A stretch of 64,000 bases of DNA, taken from contig BLLK01000019.1 in the NCBI GenBank assembly GCA_021927905.1, positions 806,001-870,000 of the forward strand, read 5' to 3'. The stretch is from Chaetoceros tenuissimus. Taxonomy: Eukaryota; Bacillariophyta; Thalassiosirophyceae; Chaetocerotales; Chaetocerotaceae. Of the stretch, positions 1 through 12,700 are shown piece by piece (the stretch's first letter is position 1; every line of letters begins with the position of its first letter). The notes below the pieces were generated by a model. The model made no database searches, was not told the DNA's origin, and saw only the letters and a list, made by a program, of their open reading frames with translations. The translations under genes were made by a program, and so were the position numbers.

Positions 1-112
1 TTTCCTTTACTCGATCCAATATGAAGTATCGAGAGAAGCGTACATGTATCTACATAAAAGTGCATACAACAAATATTCAACCTTTATTCTTCGCAATTAC
101 AAGACTATTAAG

Positions 113-1578
113 TTAATTACATCTTACAAAAAAGCGACCACTTCTAGCAATATTTCGAACACCTTTGTATGGTCTATACGTCTCTCCAGTTACACTCAAA
201 CCTCCTACAGCAAGTCCACTCATGGAAGAAGATGGGATCTTCCAAGAGATTGTCAATGATGGATTCTGATCAGGTCGCTTTCCACCATCAAGTTTCATTT
301 CGCCTGATAACTCAGGTCTCATCTTTTCATCCAAATTTCCAATAATCCATTTCGCAACTTTACTTGCTTCATCATATAATACTTGTCCAACATTCACTTT
401 CAAGTTCGCAGTCTTGACAATCTTTGGAAATGGAATGGTAAGAGAAACATCTTCAATTGCAACATTTGTCTTTCTCGATTCCATATTGAACAATGTACTG
501 ATCGATCTCGCAGTCAACTTGACATCTACACTTCCTTTCGGCTCTGCATTATCATTCCTATTCTCAGAGCCATAATTAAAAGAAGGCATACAAACAATAG
601 GAGGAGTAAAACCCATATTCAAAACATTTGGCTTGACTCTATACCTCATGAGAGTAAATGATCCATCTGGTGGCACAAATGAAACGATATTCGAAGATTC
701 ATATCTTGCATATCTGACACAAGGGTGGAAACTACAATCGTCAATGATACTTGGATCCTTGAAACTCAATAATAAATCGGGTATACCCGATAATTTTGAT
801 TGAATTTCAACTGATCCTGCTACATCAAATGAAATGACATTACCTACTATATCCACTACTGCGTCAATTTCTTCTACGATGTCCAAGTAAATTTCATTAG
901 GAGTATGGCGCACACCTGCTCTACGCCATGGAATATTTGGTAAAGTTCCAGATTGTGCCTTGGGCGATGAAACTTCAGAAGAAACTCCAGTAACCACCGA
1001 TAAAATCTTGAAAAAAATCAGCATAAACCTCTCAAAAACAGGAAACAAAACGACAAAAAGTTGAAAGAACGTACCTTTCCCATCACATCCGGTGGCCGAA
1101 TCATGGCTTGAAGAGCATTCGGTTCCGTCGTCAATGGCCAGCCATGATCAACCATTTCTTCCAGTAACTGATAAACAGTACTAAAATTATCCTTAATGGC
1201 AGATTCATCCACTGGACTTCCAAAATATTCACAAAAGATATCCGCAACTCGATGTAAAAATTCAATCACCAAAAGGGGAGCAATTTCACCCGGACAGGCA
1301 GCTAGATACGACAGACCGTCTTTTAAAATACTAAATAGAAATATACTCTTTTCTGATCCGTCAAGTGGTATTTCCATGATTGGAGGGACGGTATCGTATA
1401 ATGGCATGGGATCTGAGGAAATGACTGTGCTTGTTGTTGAGACTCCTCCATGATGGTTCAATGATACGGAGGCTCGTTCCCAGAAATGATCGCAGACGGA
1501 ACGAGGGGTCATGCCTCGGAAATGCCGTTCAATCAATATTTCTCCTGTAGGAGAGAGTATGAAGAGTGACTGGATCAT
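113..1578 (-). CDS. AP3M: AP-3 adaptor complex subunit mu
   Basis: This is the medium (mu) chain of the AP-3 adaptor, which selects tyrosine-signal cargo for vesicles going from Golgi or endosomes to vacuole-like organelles. Two exons are predicted, 1578-1075 and 1006-113, joined in phase 0 across a 68-bp intron (donor gtacgt, acceptor ttcaag), giving about 465 aa. The first ~140 residues form the longin-like N-terminal domain (start MIQSLFILSP). The mu-homology domain begins just after the splice with the family-typical NIPWRRAGV, then NEIYLDIVEEIDAVVD, LSGIPDLLLSF and FHPCVRYARYES, and ends close to YRPYKGVRNIARSGRF. Length is slightly above animal AP3M1 (418 aa). Assignment to AP-3 rather than AP-1 or AP-2 rests on the SNIPWRRAGV-type and PDGSF...YRV segments as I know them from animal AP3M. 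The start is the ATG before the longin strand. I see nothing odd in it. Confidence 0.93.
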
Positions 1579-1946
1579 GCTTTAGAGAAGAGATAATATA
1601 GATTCATTGACTAGAGTATGAAAGAGTTGCATCCATTAGAGTTCATCTTTTTCATCTGTGTTTTGCACAACATGAAACATGTGCTTACAAAACTTTCATC
1701 TCATTTTTTAGAGTGTCAATGGTTGATGTCTACGACAAACTAACTCAGCATTGTTTTCTACGATGGGAATTTGTAAGTAGTCGTCTTGTATGTAATACAA
1801 CAGAAGAAAAAATACGTAACAATAGCAGAAGGCGATTTTATGAAATAAAATAAAAAGCATCTCGCGTGTTTACTTTACAAAATGGTTTCTCAATCTTAAT
1901 TGATAAATAACGTCTTCATGATTTCACTTCACTTGAATTAAATGCT
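1579..1946. other. Intergenic, upstream of AP-3 mu
   Basis: This 368-bp stretch separates the AP-3 mu start from the end of the fucosyltransferase-like remnant on the same strand. It presumably holds the AP-3 mu promoter and the 3' end of the neighbour. I see no ORF, repeat or RNA gene in it. Confidence 0.5.
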
Positions 1947-2696
1947 TTACTTGATTTTTGCTTTGTTTCTCAAAGCTTCCAGATTCTTTTGAAGTTCAGA
2001 TTCGCTTTTCTTGTAAGTTTCATTGTGAACTGATAAAGTACCTTCTACACGATAGCTTTCCACTTTGTTCCTAGAATTGGCCATTTGCATCTGAAAGTAG
2101 ATCAAATAAGCGTGAGACGCCTTGACATACAGTAAAGATAAGAAATAGACAATATGCTGTTAACTCACTTGATTCAAAATTAGATCGGCAAAGCCAGAAG
2201 CACCCCAGACAATGGCTGAGCACTCTTGTGCCAATTCATAGGTTGCCAGCAAAATAATCACCTCTAATGCTGGATTACGACTTGGTGTCTGATTTTCCCA
2301 TCCTCCTGATGAGCCTTTATGTCGAGGACGATCCAAATATTTCCAATTTAGATCTGGAAAGAATCTGGAAAGAACTCATGCGCTTCATCAATTGCGATCG
2401 AATCATCAGTCAACAAGAATATGTGATGATTGGGATTTGCAAGTTTAGTTTTGTTTAACTGTTTGACATAATCAGAAACTGGAAAGTACTTTCTTGGAGA
2501 TGTTGGATCTAAGACAACATCTGCACGTCGTACATGAATAACTGTACAATCTGAATTGGATGTGATGTTGTTTGCAGCTTTGAATGCTTGCTTGTAGTCA
2601 AACACTGCACGTTGCAACCATAGTTGTTTCCTTGTCATGAAAGGGTATGCATCTCGTCCAAGTTCCTTGTCCATATTTGATTCAAGCCACGGCCAA
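1947..2696 (-). pseudogene. Fucosyltransferase-like (GT23/O-FucT superfamily) gene remnant, frameshifted
   Basis: Two exons read on the minus strand, 2696-2169 and 2090-1947, split by an intron with donor gtgagt and acceptor tttcag. The product carries CTVIHVRRADVV, the HxRRxD motif of alpha-1,6-fucosyltransferases and related O-fucosyltransferases, then HHIFLLTDDSIAIDEAHEFFPD, matching the LATDD segment of FUT8. The reading frame then breaks. An 11-bp unit (atctggaaaga on the plus strand) is present twice in tandem at 2352-2373 and shifts the frame into a stop. The next frame continues with good coding sense (NWKYLDRPRHKGSSGGWENQ, later LAQECSAIVWGASGFADLIL) through the splice to a lysine-rich C-terminus ending AKIK. 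The 5' part is also short: an acceptor (gtacag) opens at 2697 and no convincing upstream exon follows. It is therefore a truncated pseudogene, a decayed paralogue, or an assembly error at the tandem repeat. Confidence 0.7.
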
Positions 2697-2816
2697 CTGT
2701 ACATACTACATAAGTACGTACATAAGAAAATTATTCGTACCATTTCAATACATACATAAAATAAATCATTTGTCAAGTCGCATGTACGTATATCTCCAGT
2801 ACAAAGACTTACTATT

Positions 2817-2937
2817 CCGGCCGCCTCATAAAAATTGACTGGCCGGCCTACTTGAAACAAAGAAGAGTACTGTTAAAATAGTCAAAAAAAGGGTGTCATT
2901 ATACTATTTTCATGCTGTTTGGCCGGCCGGTCGGCCG
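2817..2937. repeat. Pair of GGCCGGCC palindromes in an AT-rich context
   Basis: Seen directly: ccggccgcc at 2817-2825, GGCCGGCC at 2841-2848, and GGCCGGCCGG followed by tcggccgc at 2921-2937. The two octamers are exactly 80 bp apart. Such GC-only palindromes stand out in the surrounding AT-rich sequence. They lie just upstream of the truncated 5' end of the fucosyltransferase-like remnant. Their function is unknown. Confidence 0.6.
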
Positions 2938-3197
2938 CACCATAACGAATGCTCTAACAAAACACTTCATCTTTTTTCTTTCGTCTTTTTGCACACAAAA
3001 AGTGGCTTGTACATATGCAATGAGCACGCGTTAAATAAAAGAATATTTACTTTTCTACTTTCACAGTATTTGATTATGTTAATTTTTGAAAGGATGGTTG
3101 CTCAAATTTGGATCAAGAATTTGTTTTTGTGTGAGAAATGTTGTTTTGTGATTTATCATTTATGTTTTTGTCAAATTTCGATACAATGGAGTGGACT

Positions 3198-3264
3198 GAG
3201 TATTACGCTTGAAAACACAAATAAACTTAAAATTGGAAATTAGAGCGAAATTAGCGTAATACTC
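3198..3264. repeat. 12-bp perfect inverted repeat (hairpin)
   Basis: gagtattacgct at 3198-3209 is the exact reverse complement of agcgtaatactc at 3253-3264, with a 43-nt AT-rich loop. No coding or transposon context is visible. It could be a small cruciform or a MITE-like relic. Flanking target duplications are not evident. Confidence 0.5.
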
Positions 3265-3738
3265 CAAAGTGTGGATTTTGAGATAGAGCAATGAAGTAGT
3301 AGAGACTGATTTCATTAGTTTTGTTAGTGTTTTCTGTGTTTTCTCGTGTTGTGTCTTGTCAAAAAAACACACAAAAACTCCAAATTTGTTACCAATCCTA
3401 CGGTGGTTAGGCATGGGGGGGAATCACCTTAAGTCATTAAGTCACTACCGACAAAATACAAAAAAAGGGGGGAGGAAAGGCACAGTACGAAGAATGGCTA
3501 GCTGCTTTACAATTTGAATGCTTCTTCTTGCTTCTGATTGGCGGAGTTTGTAGAGGCGTCAGAATTCCAAAACTCCAGCGATTTTGAAGAACTTATGTCT
3601 TTGGGGACGCCAGACTCGACTCCAGCCATCCATGTATTTCCACCTTCATCTTTTCATATTCCATTGAGAGTATCTTACGAAAGCATCGAAAACGTAGTAA
3701 AGCAATACATTGAAAAACATTAAAACCGAAACAAAAGT

Positions 3739-6700
3739 ATGAAAACTATCAGTAGTTTTTCTCGCATGATTCTTGCGACAGCGCTGATTGTTATTCTTTC
3801 TGGCTTCATGTCTCACATCTTTGTGAATGGAAACCAGAAGGGTCACGAGGATCAAAACAGCATTCAGGCTTTTATCAAAAGATTTTTTGGTTTAAAGGAA
3901 AGTCTCTCCTCAGGCGACAGAGACAAAGTAAGTAGTAATGTGATTGATTGATAGATTAGCTTGAAGGAGGATCTTCCATGTGTCTTCTTACAAAAGCGCA
4001 TGTCCTGTTTTTCTTTCATGACTTCTGGATGACATACATCATTATTGCTAACAACAATCGCCCATAATTTCTCTTCATTTGTTTTGCTCTACAGCTAGCA
4101 GTTAAGGATTATGATAAGCGATTTCTTGTAGATCAGGAATCAGGAGAGGTGAAAACAAAGAAAGAGATTGGGTCTGTAACGATCGCTGAGGAGCATGCTG
4201 TGGATGAGGAGGAAGTTGAGGAGGGGGGAGGAGAGAACAAAGTACTGCTTAGCGAGAAGCATGGATCTTTGCCTCAGCAAGCTGATGATACGTCTAATAA
4301 TAATGAGAATAAGGCTAATGATATGATGAAGAAGGGCGATGATGAGGAGGGCTTTGGTCATGAGGGAAAAAATGTAGAAAGTGCGGTGGTAGTCAATGAA
4401 GAGGTACGTATTGCAAATATCACATTTTCTAGAGCTATTTTGAGCTTTGTTTTGAAGCTTTGATTCCCATTCTAAACACATGGAAAATTTTTGACAGGGA
4501 GAAATTGTATCAATTCCCATTCTTTCTAGTGGTGCTGATAGCGTTGGAAAAGGAGGATCCTCATCTGTAAGTTTTTGTTGAATGTATTTCGTGATATGAT
4601 GGTTATGTTAGTGAGGAGAAGAGAAAACTAAATTTGTGTTTTTCTCTGTTAATAGAAATGTATTTCTTCAGCAGATTGTGACGAATTGGACTTTCTTTGT
4701 GCGCCGTACAAAAAGAAAAAAATCTCTCGTTGTCGCAAGGGAAAAGAATTCTCAAAAAAGTGCAAGAGTGACCAGGAATGTTACTCAGAGCATTGTGATG
4801 CCCTAAGTGAACAATGCGTTTGTCCTACAGCTGAGAGTTGTCTTCTTGGTTGTAATGGGAGTGCTGATAGAGGAGCTCCATGTCTTCGAGTAGAGAATAT
4901 TTCTCCAATTAATGTTGATGTATGTTCTCTGACTGCGTATGCATTGAAACAAAAATCAAAAGGTGGAAGACGCACAAGGCGTACATCATCTTCTCGTGTT
5001 GATTTGTTTGATATTGGAGGAAGGCATTCCGATGTCTACACTAATTTGGATCGTGTTATTAGAAAATCAAATGACGAGTGCTTCATTGTTGAACCTTTCA
5101 AGACTCAGAACCTATTGTACCCACCAGGTTTTGTGCAGGCTTCGATGAAAATGTCAGAAGAAGACATGAAAGGCTTTTTTGGACAGGTGTCTGTGAAAGG
5201 CTTGAAAAGATCTCTGAAAGATATGCTTGGTCTACAGATTTTCATTAATGGCAATTGGGTCGCTCATGTAGAAGAACAAGACGTAACTTTGCCAATCAAA
5301 AAGGCTAAAGGAACGAAGACACCAAAGGTCAATCTTTTATCGGATGAAAAGGAAGATGAAGACGAAGAAGTAAGTTTCGCTCTTGAAGAGGAAGAAGAAG
5401 AGGAGGAGGAGGCATCAGGAGGACGAAACTCTAGTAGTACCGACACAACCAGCATCAAACATTTTAAAAAGAAGAACCAAACTTGGGAAGTAGTCAAGTA
5501 TATTTATCCCAGAGTTTCGATTTCGTGGGAAAACTTGAAAGATGTGGTTCAAAGTCGTGGCAGTAGACAGAAAATGTTGGTTGTTGAAGTTCTTGAAACA
5601 AAAAAATTGGACTTTGATATTCCTACAGAAATGGGAATTGAATTTGTTGGAAATGGGATTAGCGAATCTATCTTGTCCGTAGTGGGTGATTTGGAGATTC
5701 TTGGAAGAGCTAGTTTCCTTGACATGACTGTCACCTTCCAACACGGCTCCTTACTCACTAATGGCCCGACATTTTTCAAGGCTAGTAGAATTGTAGATAT
5801 CAATAGATGCCCTTACTCATTCACTGAGTATAATGGCAAGTGTTTCCTTGTCTCTGACTTTATTGAGCAAGCAGACGATGCTGCGGGATTTTGTGAGAGT
5901 TTTGATCGTGCATCTATTGCGACATATAGAGATGCAATCGACTTTGTCCTTTCGGATGAAGGTACTCTGAAAGGTAATACTAGAGCTTGGATTCGGCCTA
6001 AATCATCCTCTTGTACTGCAATTGGTTCAGATGGAACTCTTTTTGAGAGCGATACACAAAGCTGCGACGATTACATCAAGGTTCTATGTTCTGCATCATT
6101 GAAGAAACCAATTTATGGAAACACCTTCACAAGTTACTTTACTGATCAAAATGTAGGAACCTACAAACAAGATTTCTACAAGAGAATTGTGGACAAAGAT
6201 CGGCTTCCATTTCAGCTTGGTGGAACTGTATCTATTGCCCAAGGAGACTTGGAAAATCAAGATTTCAATTTTGATGAACCTGTAAGAGCTATATTCATAG
6301 TCCCTGATTCTAGACCAGTAGCTATAGGAATGGAGATATCCTTGGCCCGTGGTGATTTATCCGAATTAGAGATTGCCTTTGATACCTATAACATGACTCA
6401 GATGCACGGTTCTTTATGGCCTGTTGACAATGAGACTCTTTCTCTTCCAACCAAGTTTCAAGTGCACACAAAGGCTGACCTTTGTATCAAGAATATTGAT
6501 CTAAAAGTGTACAATGAAACTGGTCACAGCTCAATTTTTGCGTCGTTTCCGGCAACACTATTTGCTGACTGCCTTGATTATAATGTCTGCTCCGCAGATG
6601 ATGAGCTCTCATGTGGCCGCAGTCTCATGTACTATGATAAAGATTTGGAGTGTGCGAAATTGGATGTTGGTAGCTCTATTATTCCACAAGACTTCTCTAT

Positions 6701-9700
6701 TGATTTAATGTCATTGAGATGTGCAAGACTCACCACCTGGACCCATGAGCATCTTGGATCTCCTTTCTTCATCGAAGCAAAGTTGGCCAGTGTGAATGAT
6801 ATAATCATAGCAAAAGAGATTCTTGGTGATAAGCATGAGTATTCGTATTCTGGTGATATATCATCAGTTTTGCTTGATGAATCAACTGTGCTGCCAACGG
6901 ATTTTGAGGTTACTGGTGAGGGTATCCTTGAACGGTTCCAAATTACAAGATATGGAAAGATTATTTCGAATGTAGATATTTCACATATGTGGGACTGTAT
7001 CAACATGTGTGAAGCTCTTGGCTATCCTTCGGGAATACTTTTTCATGCAAATAATGTGACTAGTCTCCAGCTTCAACTTATTGATGCTGTTGAGTGCCGC
7101 AAGCTTGAACTAGTTCTGACAGAGAAAGGCGATGGCAGAGAAGTGTGTACAAGTCCATCTTATGAGGTGTCTTCTTTGACTGAAGTTCTAGCTGCTTTGC
7201 AAGATATTAGGCTACCTCAGAATCCGTATAGAACTTTGATGTTGAATGTAACTGAAAACTTAGTGGAAGACTTGAATATAACAATCACTGTTCAAAAGAA
7301 CAGGGGACTTATCCTTTACAGAGATTTAGATACATTTTTGGATGCATTTGGTATTGAAAATTCCCTCTTTGTTGTTGAAAGCTTTGGCGAGTTATACTTG
7401 AATGATTTCCTAATTAATGGGACATCACAAATTGATACCGCGGCAGAGTCGGAGACTACTATTGCTGGTTGTGAAATTGATACCAATAATGTCGATAGGT
7501 TCTTCTTCAGTAATGCTGGTACATTAGAGATTTTCAGCACATCTATTCTTGGAACTACTATTGTTCAAAACATTGGAGATGGACGAATCAATCACATGTA
7601 TGTAGGCTATTTTGATGAATCGACAATTGTGAACGAGGCGGATGAATCTATAATTAGGCTATCTCGAACTACTTTCTACGAGGAGTTCTCCATGAACAGG
7701 GTGAACTGGGTGAATTTCACTTTGGATTTCTTGGGTTCTTTGGAGCTACCTGATGCAAAGAGGTATTATGAATCTCTTGATGATGAAAGTGACGATAGAT
7801 GCACAGGTGTTGATTCACCAGATAAAGTCATTACTGGCTTTGACGAAAATAAATGCAGACAGGCATGTGAGGATGAGTTCATTTGTTCTGGGGTAATTAC
7901 CTATTTCTCTGACGAAACTCCAATGTGCGGTTTATGTTTGAGGGAAGAACAATGCGCTTTTGACTGCTCAAGTTTCGGAGGAGGCGCGTATTATGTCGCC
8001 GGTAGCAGCTTTTCCTATTCTAAGGTGAAGGCATGTCCATTTATTTCTCGACCATTCAAAATGGTTGAAGGAACTACTCTGGAGGAATGCAAGTTATTCT
8101 GTAGCTATTTTAGACCATGTGAAGGCTTCCGAGTTACACCGAACAATTCCTGTGAATTAATTGCCGACCTTGACTTTGCCGAGACCTGTTCCACTATAGA
8201 CGAGGAATTCGTCTATATTCCTTACGTCGAAAGTACAAAGAGTTCATTCAAAAATGTGTATGGCAATCTATTTGACAGCGAGCCTATTGCCACTCACAAT
8301 GGGTATTCCTTGAGTGAATGTGCAACCATTTGTCAGAAGACCATGTCTTGTGTGAGCTTCCAGCTCTCTTCGGACGTTTGCATCCTCTTCAATAGAAGAG
8401 ATTACGAATTCACTGGAGAGAACAATGGATTGCATTTATACATTGACGATGTATTCCCGAAGAAACGCTACATGATTTATGCTAGTTGCTACCTTGTTGA
8501 TTCCTATGAATCATACAATATTAAATCTGTGAAAAGATGCAGAGACATTTGCAATGGTGACTATTCTTGCGGAGGTTTTGCATTTCGCCCTTTGCAAACT
8601 TTGTATGATGATAATTGCGAGTTGTATAACAGTACAAGCTTGGTGAACAGGGTCTTTGGACCAGATCTTGGATGTCATGAACAACCAAGGCGTCGCTTTC
8701 CAAAAGATGGCCTTGAGAGCAGTTTGCTAGATATTCCACATTCCAATGTCGATGAATACATTGTTTCGAGTGATGGAGCTGTGATTGATAAAGTCCATGA
8801 TATCAGCAAAGGTATATCAAAGGGTTTAAAAAGTTCAAAAAGTACCAAGACTTCCTCGCCTTCCCAATCTCTAGAGCCTTCCATGAGTCCGTCAAATGTA
8901 CCTTCGACCGATCCTTCTGTAAGCCCATCAGATTTGCCGTCCTCAGAGCCCTCGTTGAATCCAAGTGTCTCAGTCTTACCCTCTGTAGTGCCTTCAGGAA
9001 AACCTTCGGTGACATCCTCACCATCTATGACTCCATCTGTTTCAAATGAACCTTCTGTAACCCCTAGTATTAGTGTTCGCCCCTCGCAAGTTAGTGAGAC
9101 GTATGACTTGTATCTTGCATTTGTAGAAGAAGTGTACACTGAATCCAGTGGTAGGAGTTTCAAAACTGTTGAAACATTTACTGAGGTCGACGAAGAAGAG
9201 TGCAAAACATTATGCTTTTACAATAAGGATTGTATAGTTTTGAAAGTTGAAGGAGGGACTTGTATGCTAGGAGAACTACAAGATTTACAAGTAAGAAATC
9301 AGAATATAGAATCGTCTTACATGATTCTTGATAATAAAGAGTCAGACATTGAGTCAAGATATTTGTCTACAAATGCTTGTTTTACAGGCGAAAAACTAGA
9401 AGACGTCGACTTTGTTGTGGAAGAGACCTTTGGTTACTCTAGAATGCCTAGAACTTGCGTCGTCCCAGATAGTAATTCGGCGGTGTCTAGTATTCAAAGT
9501 CCCGCTGAGTGTGGTCTGGAATGTTCACGAAATGATTCTTGCTTCGGATTCATGTTTTACATCGACTACTCAGGATCAAAAAATAGAGATAAATTTGGCT
9601 CATGTAGTTACATCACATCTACATTTGATCTGGGAACATGCGATGGTGTCGAAAACAATGCAGACTTGTACCTGAGGTCTGATGTAGGTGCATCTTGTCA

Positions 9701-12700
9701 AGCATCGTGCAATATCCACTACTTGTGTTCTTCTTTTGTATTTGATCAAGGAAGGTGTGATTTATACTCGGATATTGCTCTCTTCCGTGAATCAGAGTGT
9801 GTTAAGCCAGAGCAAGTAAATATTGGTCTGTCTTATCGTTCTCGTGATGGCTTGGTTGCTGCATCCAATCAATGTTTGGTGGAATATGAAGACTTGCGTG
9901 AAAGTGGATGCTTTGACTTCACCTCATCTCAGATAAGTATAGAACGAAACATGAAAAACATGACCCCTCATCTTTGTCAACAGCATTGCAAACATTTGGG
10001 GGAAGAAATGTATGCTGTCAGAAATGGCACAGATTGTATGTGTGGCTCTGCAAACATGTTGGAGCTTCCTGTTGCAGAGAATACAACTACCAGCTGCAAC
10101 GTTGCATGTGAAGGAGACTCTTCGCAAACTTGTGGAGGGTCAATCTTTGCGAATGTGGGTGCAACAGGGTTGCCTCTCTTTGGCTTGACTTTGGCCCAGT
10201 GTAAGAGGGAATGCTTCAGGTCATATGAATGCGAGGCATTGGTGTTTGATGATTCTGGCACTAGGTCCGAATGTAACTTGAGATCAAGAGGTGAATTTGA
10301 GACATGTAGTGAAAAAAACACAATATCGTATATCGAAAGTTTAGAGCATTATTACTCTATTCCTACCACATCCTTCATCGGGAGCTATTCAATCCTAAAT
10401 ACTACAACTGAACTCAAACAGGATTGTCAAAAGTTGTGTGACTCTTATGATGCATGTGAGGCAATTAAGTATGACATAATTGCTAATATCAGTAACTGTG
10501 CATTGCTTGGTGGCGATGTTGTACGTCTCGAAGAAGGAGATATTGCCCAGGGAGTCGAAGTTGCTAATGATGTTAACCTGTACACAAGGGGGTTTTCGTC
10601 AGTGAATATGACTCTTATTACAGAAATTCCAACAACGTTCGATCTAGACGAGTGTAGGACTTTGTGTGAACAGCATGTAGAATGTGGGTCACTCGATTTT
10701 GTATCCCCATCCTGCAGACTTTACAACAAGAACGATTTTGTTGATATCAGGAGCCCTGATTCAAATTCCCATTACATTGCATATAGTTACTTTGTCGACC
10801 CAGGACAAGAATTCAAGGGCACAAATAATTTGTGCATTGATGATACTGACGAGTTTCTTCAAAAGCGAATGACAACTCAGAGTGAATACGATTGTGCTGA
10901 TTACTGTAATTCGATTAGAGAGTGTTCCATGTTCAGTTACAGTAGCAATACGACTACATGTATTCTCTATGATAGCATGAGTAGTCTTACAAGCAATTGC
11001 TTCGATGATGATGTATCAACCTTTGTTATGTTCACTCGAGGAAAGTTTGCGCCTCAAATCAATGCCTGCTTGAAAGATGAAGAGTCACTGGACTCCATCA
11101 GCTTTCATCTCAAGAACCCTCTTGAATGTATGGCTCTATGCGACAAGTGGTTCAATTGTCGATCATTTCGTAGTAACGAAATCAGTGGAGAATGCACTTT
11201 ATACGAAAGTGAACAGTACAGCACAGCGGGATGTCCCGACTCATTGGAAGGACTTCTTTTCCTTTATGCAAGTGATCATTATTTCACGAGGTTAGATGAA
11301 AATTTTTGCGTTGGTACGGAACCAATTACTTCCATTGACGACACACCTATCGAGGCTTGCAAGACCATTTGTAGTCGTCATGGGAATTGTCTGTCCTTTG
11401 AGCATACCCAAAGCGGTGCTTGCTTTCTGTATAGTTCTGCAGACTTTACCAACTGTACTAAACAAGAAGGCAAAGATTTGTACATTTCGTACGAAGATAC
11501 TGTTGATCCCGAGTCGAGATTTGTGTTCAATCAGCTCAATTCTTGTTTTTCTATCAATTTTACGGTAGAATCGCCTGTAGAGGGGGTAAATGATGAGCTA
11601 AGCTGTAAAGAATATTGTGAAAACGACGAGTCATGCGCAGGAATACAGATAATGGACCTAGATAGTTGTTATTCCATTAGCTTTGAAAAATTCACTGATA
11701 CAGCAATACTAGACGCCGACGAATGTGACAAGGCATTCCTAAAGACAAAGTTGAATCCATATAAAAAGACTGCGAACACGTGTCTCCAGCAACGAATCGA
11801 CTTTGAAAAAGGAAAACTTCTCGACATGGAAGTTTATGAATGCATGAATTTGTGCACTCTTCATCCATTATGTAGGTACTTTATCTATGGAGAAGATCCT
11901 CGAAAATTGACACCAGAATTACGCGAATGCATTCTCTTTGAAGCACAAGGGAGGGAAGTTGATGACTGCGATGGACAATACAAAGAATATGATGATACAT
12001 ATGCGGATCTAGCAGCATATGTCAATGGAAGGTAATTATTTTCATGAAAAAAAAACTACTTTATGTGCGGCAGAAAATCTCTAACTGTTTACAATTATTT
12101 CCTCAGAACATTTGTTGATCAAATTACTTGGTTTGGGGAACCAGAAACAGAGTTTGCAAAACTAAGTGGTATTTCATATCAAGAATGTGCTTCAGTCTGC
12201 GACTCTGTTCCAAGTTGTAGTGCCTTTACTCATACATGGAATTACAGAAAGTATCCCCTTTTATCAAGATCCGTGCTTTTCACGAAAACTCGTATGGCAT
12301 CATTGGATTTTGATCAGTATAACAACAGAGCAGAGTACTTAGCTTTTGATCTTGATTCAAAACGCCTCGTGTTGAAAGCAGCAGAATCAGATGATGATGT
12401 GAGAGCCCAACAGATTTCCATGGAATCAACAAGCATTGACACTACCACAACCAAATTGAAAATGAAGTTTTGGAGTTCCTCTGGCCAATGCTTGTCAGGA
12501 GGGTCCAACGCCCAGACCTTTACTAGTGGAATTCCTGGCGATAATCACACATTGGATACAATTATGAATCATTTTGATGGATCTGAGCCATCATGTCTCA
12601 CACTGGGTATTAGTGACTGCTCTGATGATGACGTTCTACTTTTTGATAACTTTCTTGATTATGGATTTGAGGAGCCAATCAATTTTAGTTGGAATGCGGG

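Larger units (their letters stand above)
2697..3738. other. Intergenic with GC palindromes and a hairpin; 5' region of the giant gene
   Basis: About 1 kb with no gene I can support. ORFs here are short, low in complexity and lack homology. It contains two GGCCGGCC octamers exactly 80 bp apart (2841-2848 and 2921-2928) and a 12-bp perfect inverted repeat at 3198-3264. The last ~200 bp, before the ATG at 3739, are probably the promoter and 5' UTR of the giant gene. An open frame without an ATG runs through 3538-3723 and a short uORF is possible there. Confidence 0.5.

Noticed and set aside
3160-3414. 84-codon minus-strand frame.
   Set aside because: Low complexity, no homology, and it spans the inverted repeat at 3198-3264. 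No coding sense.
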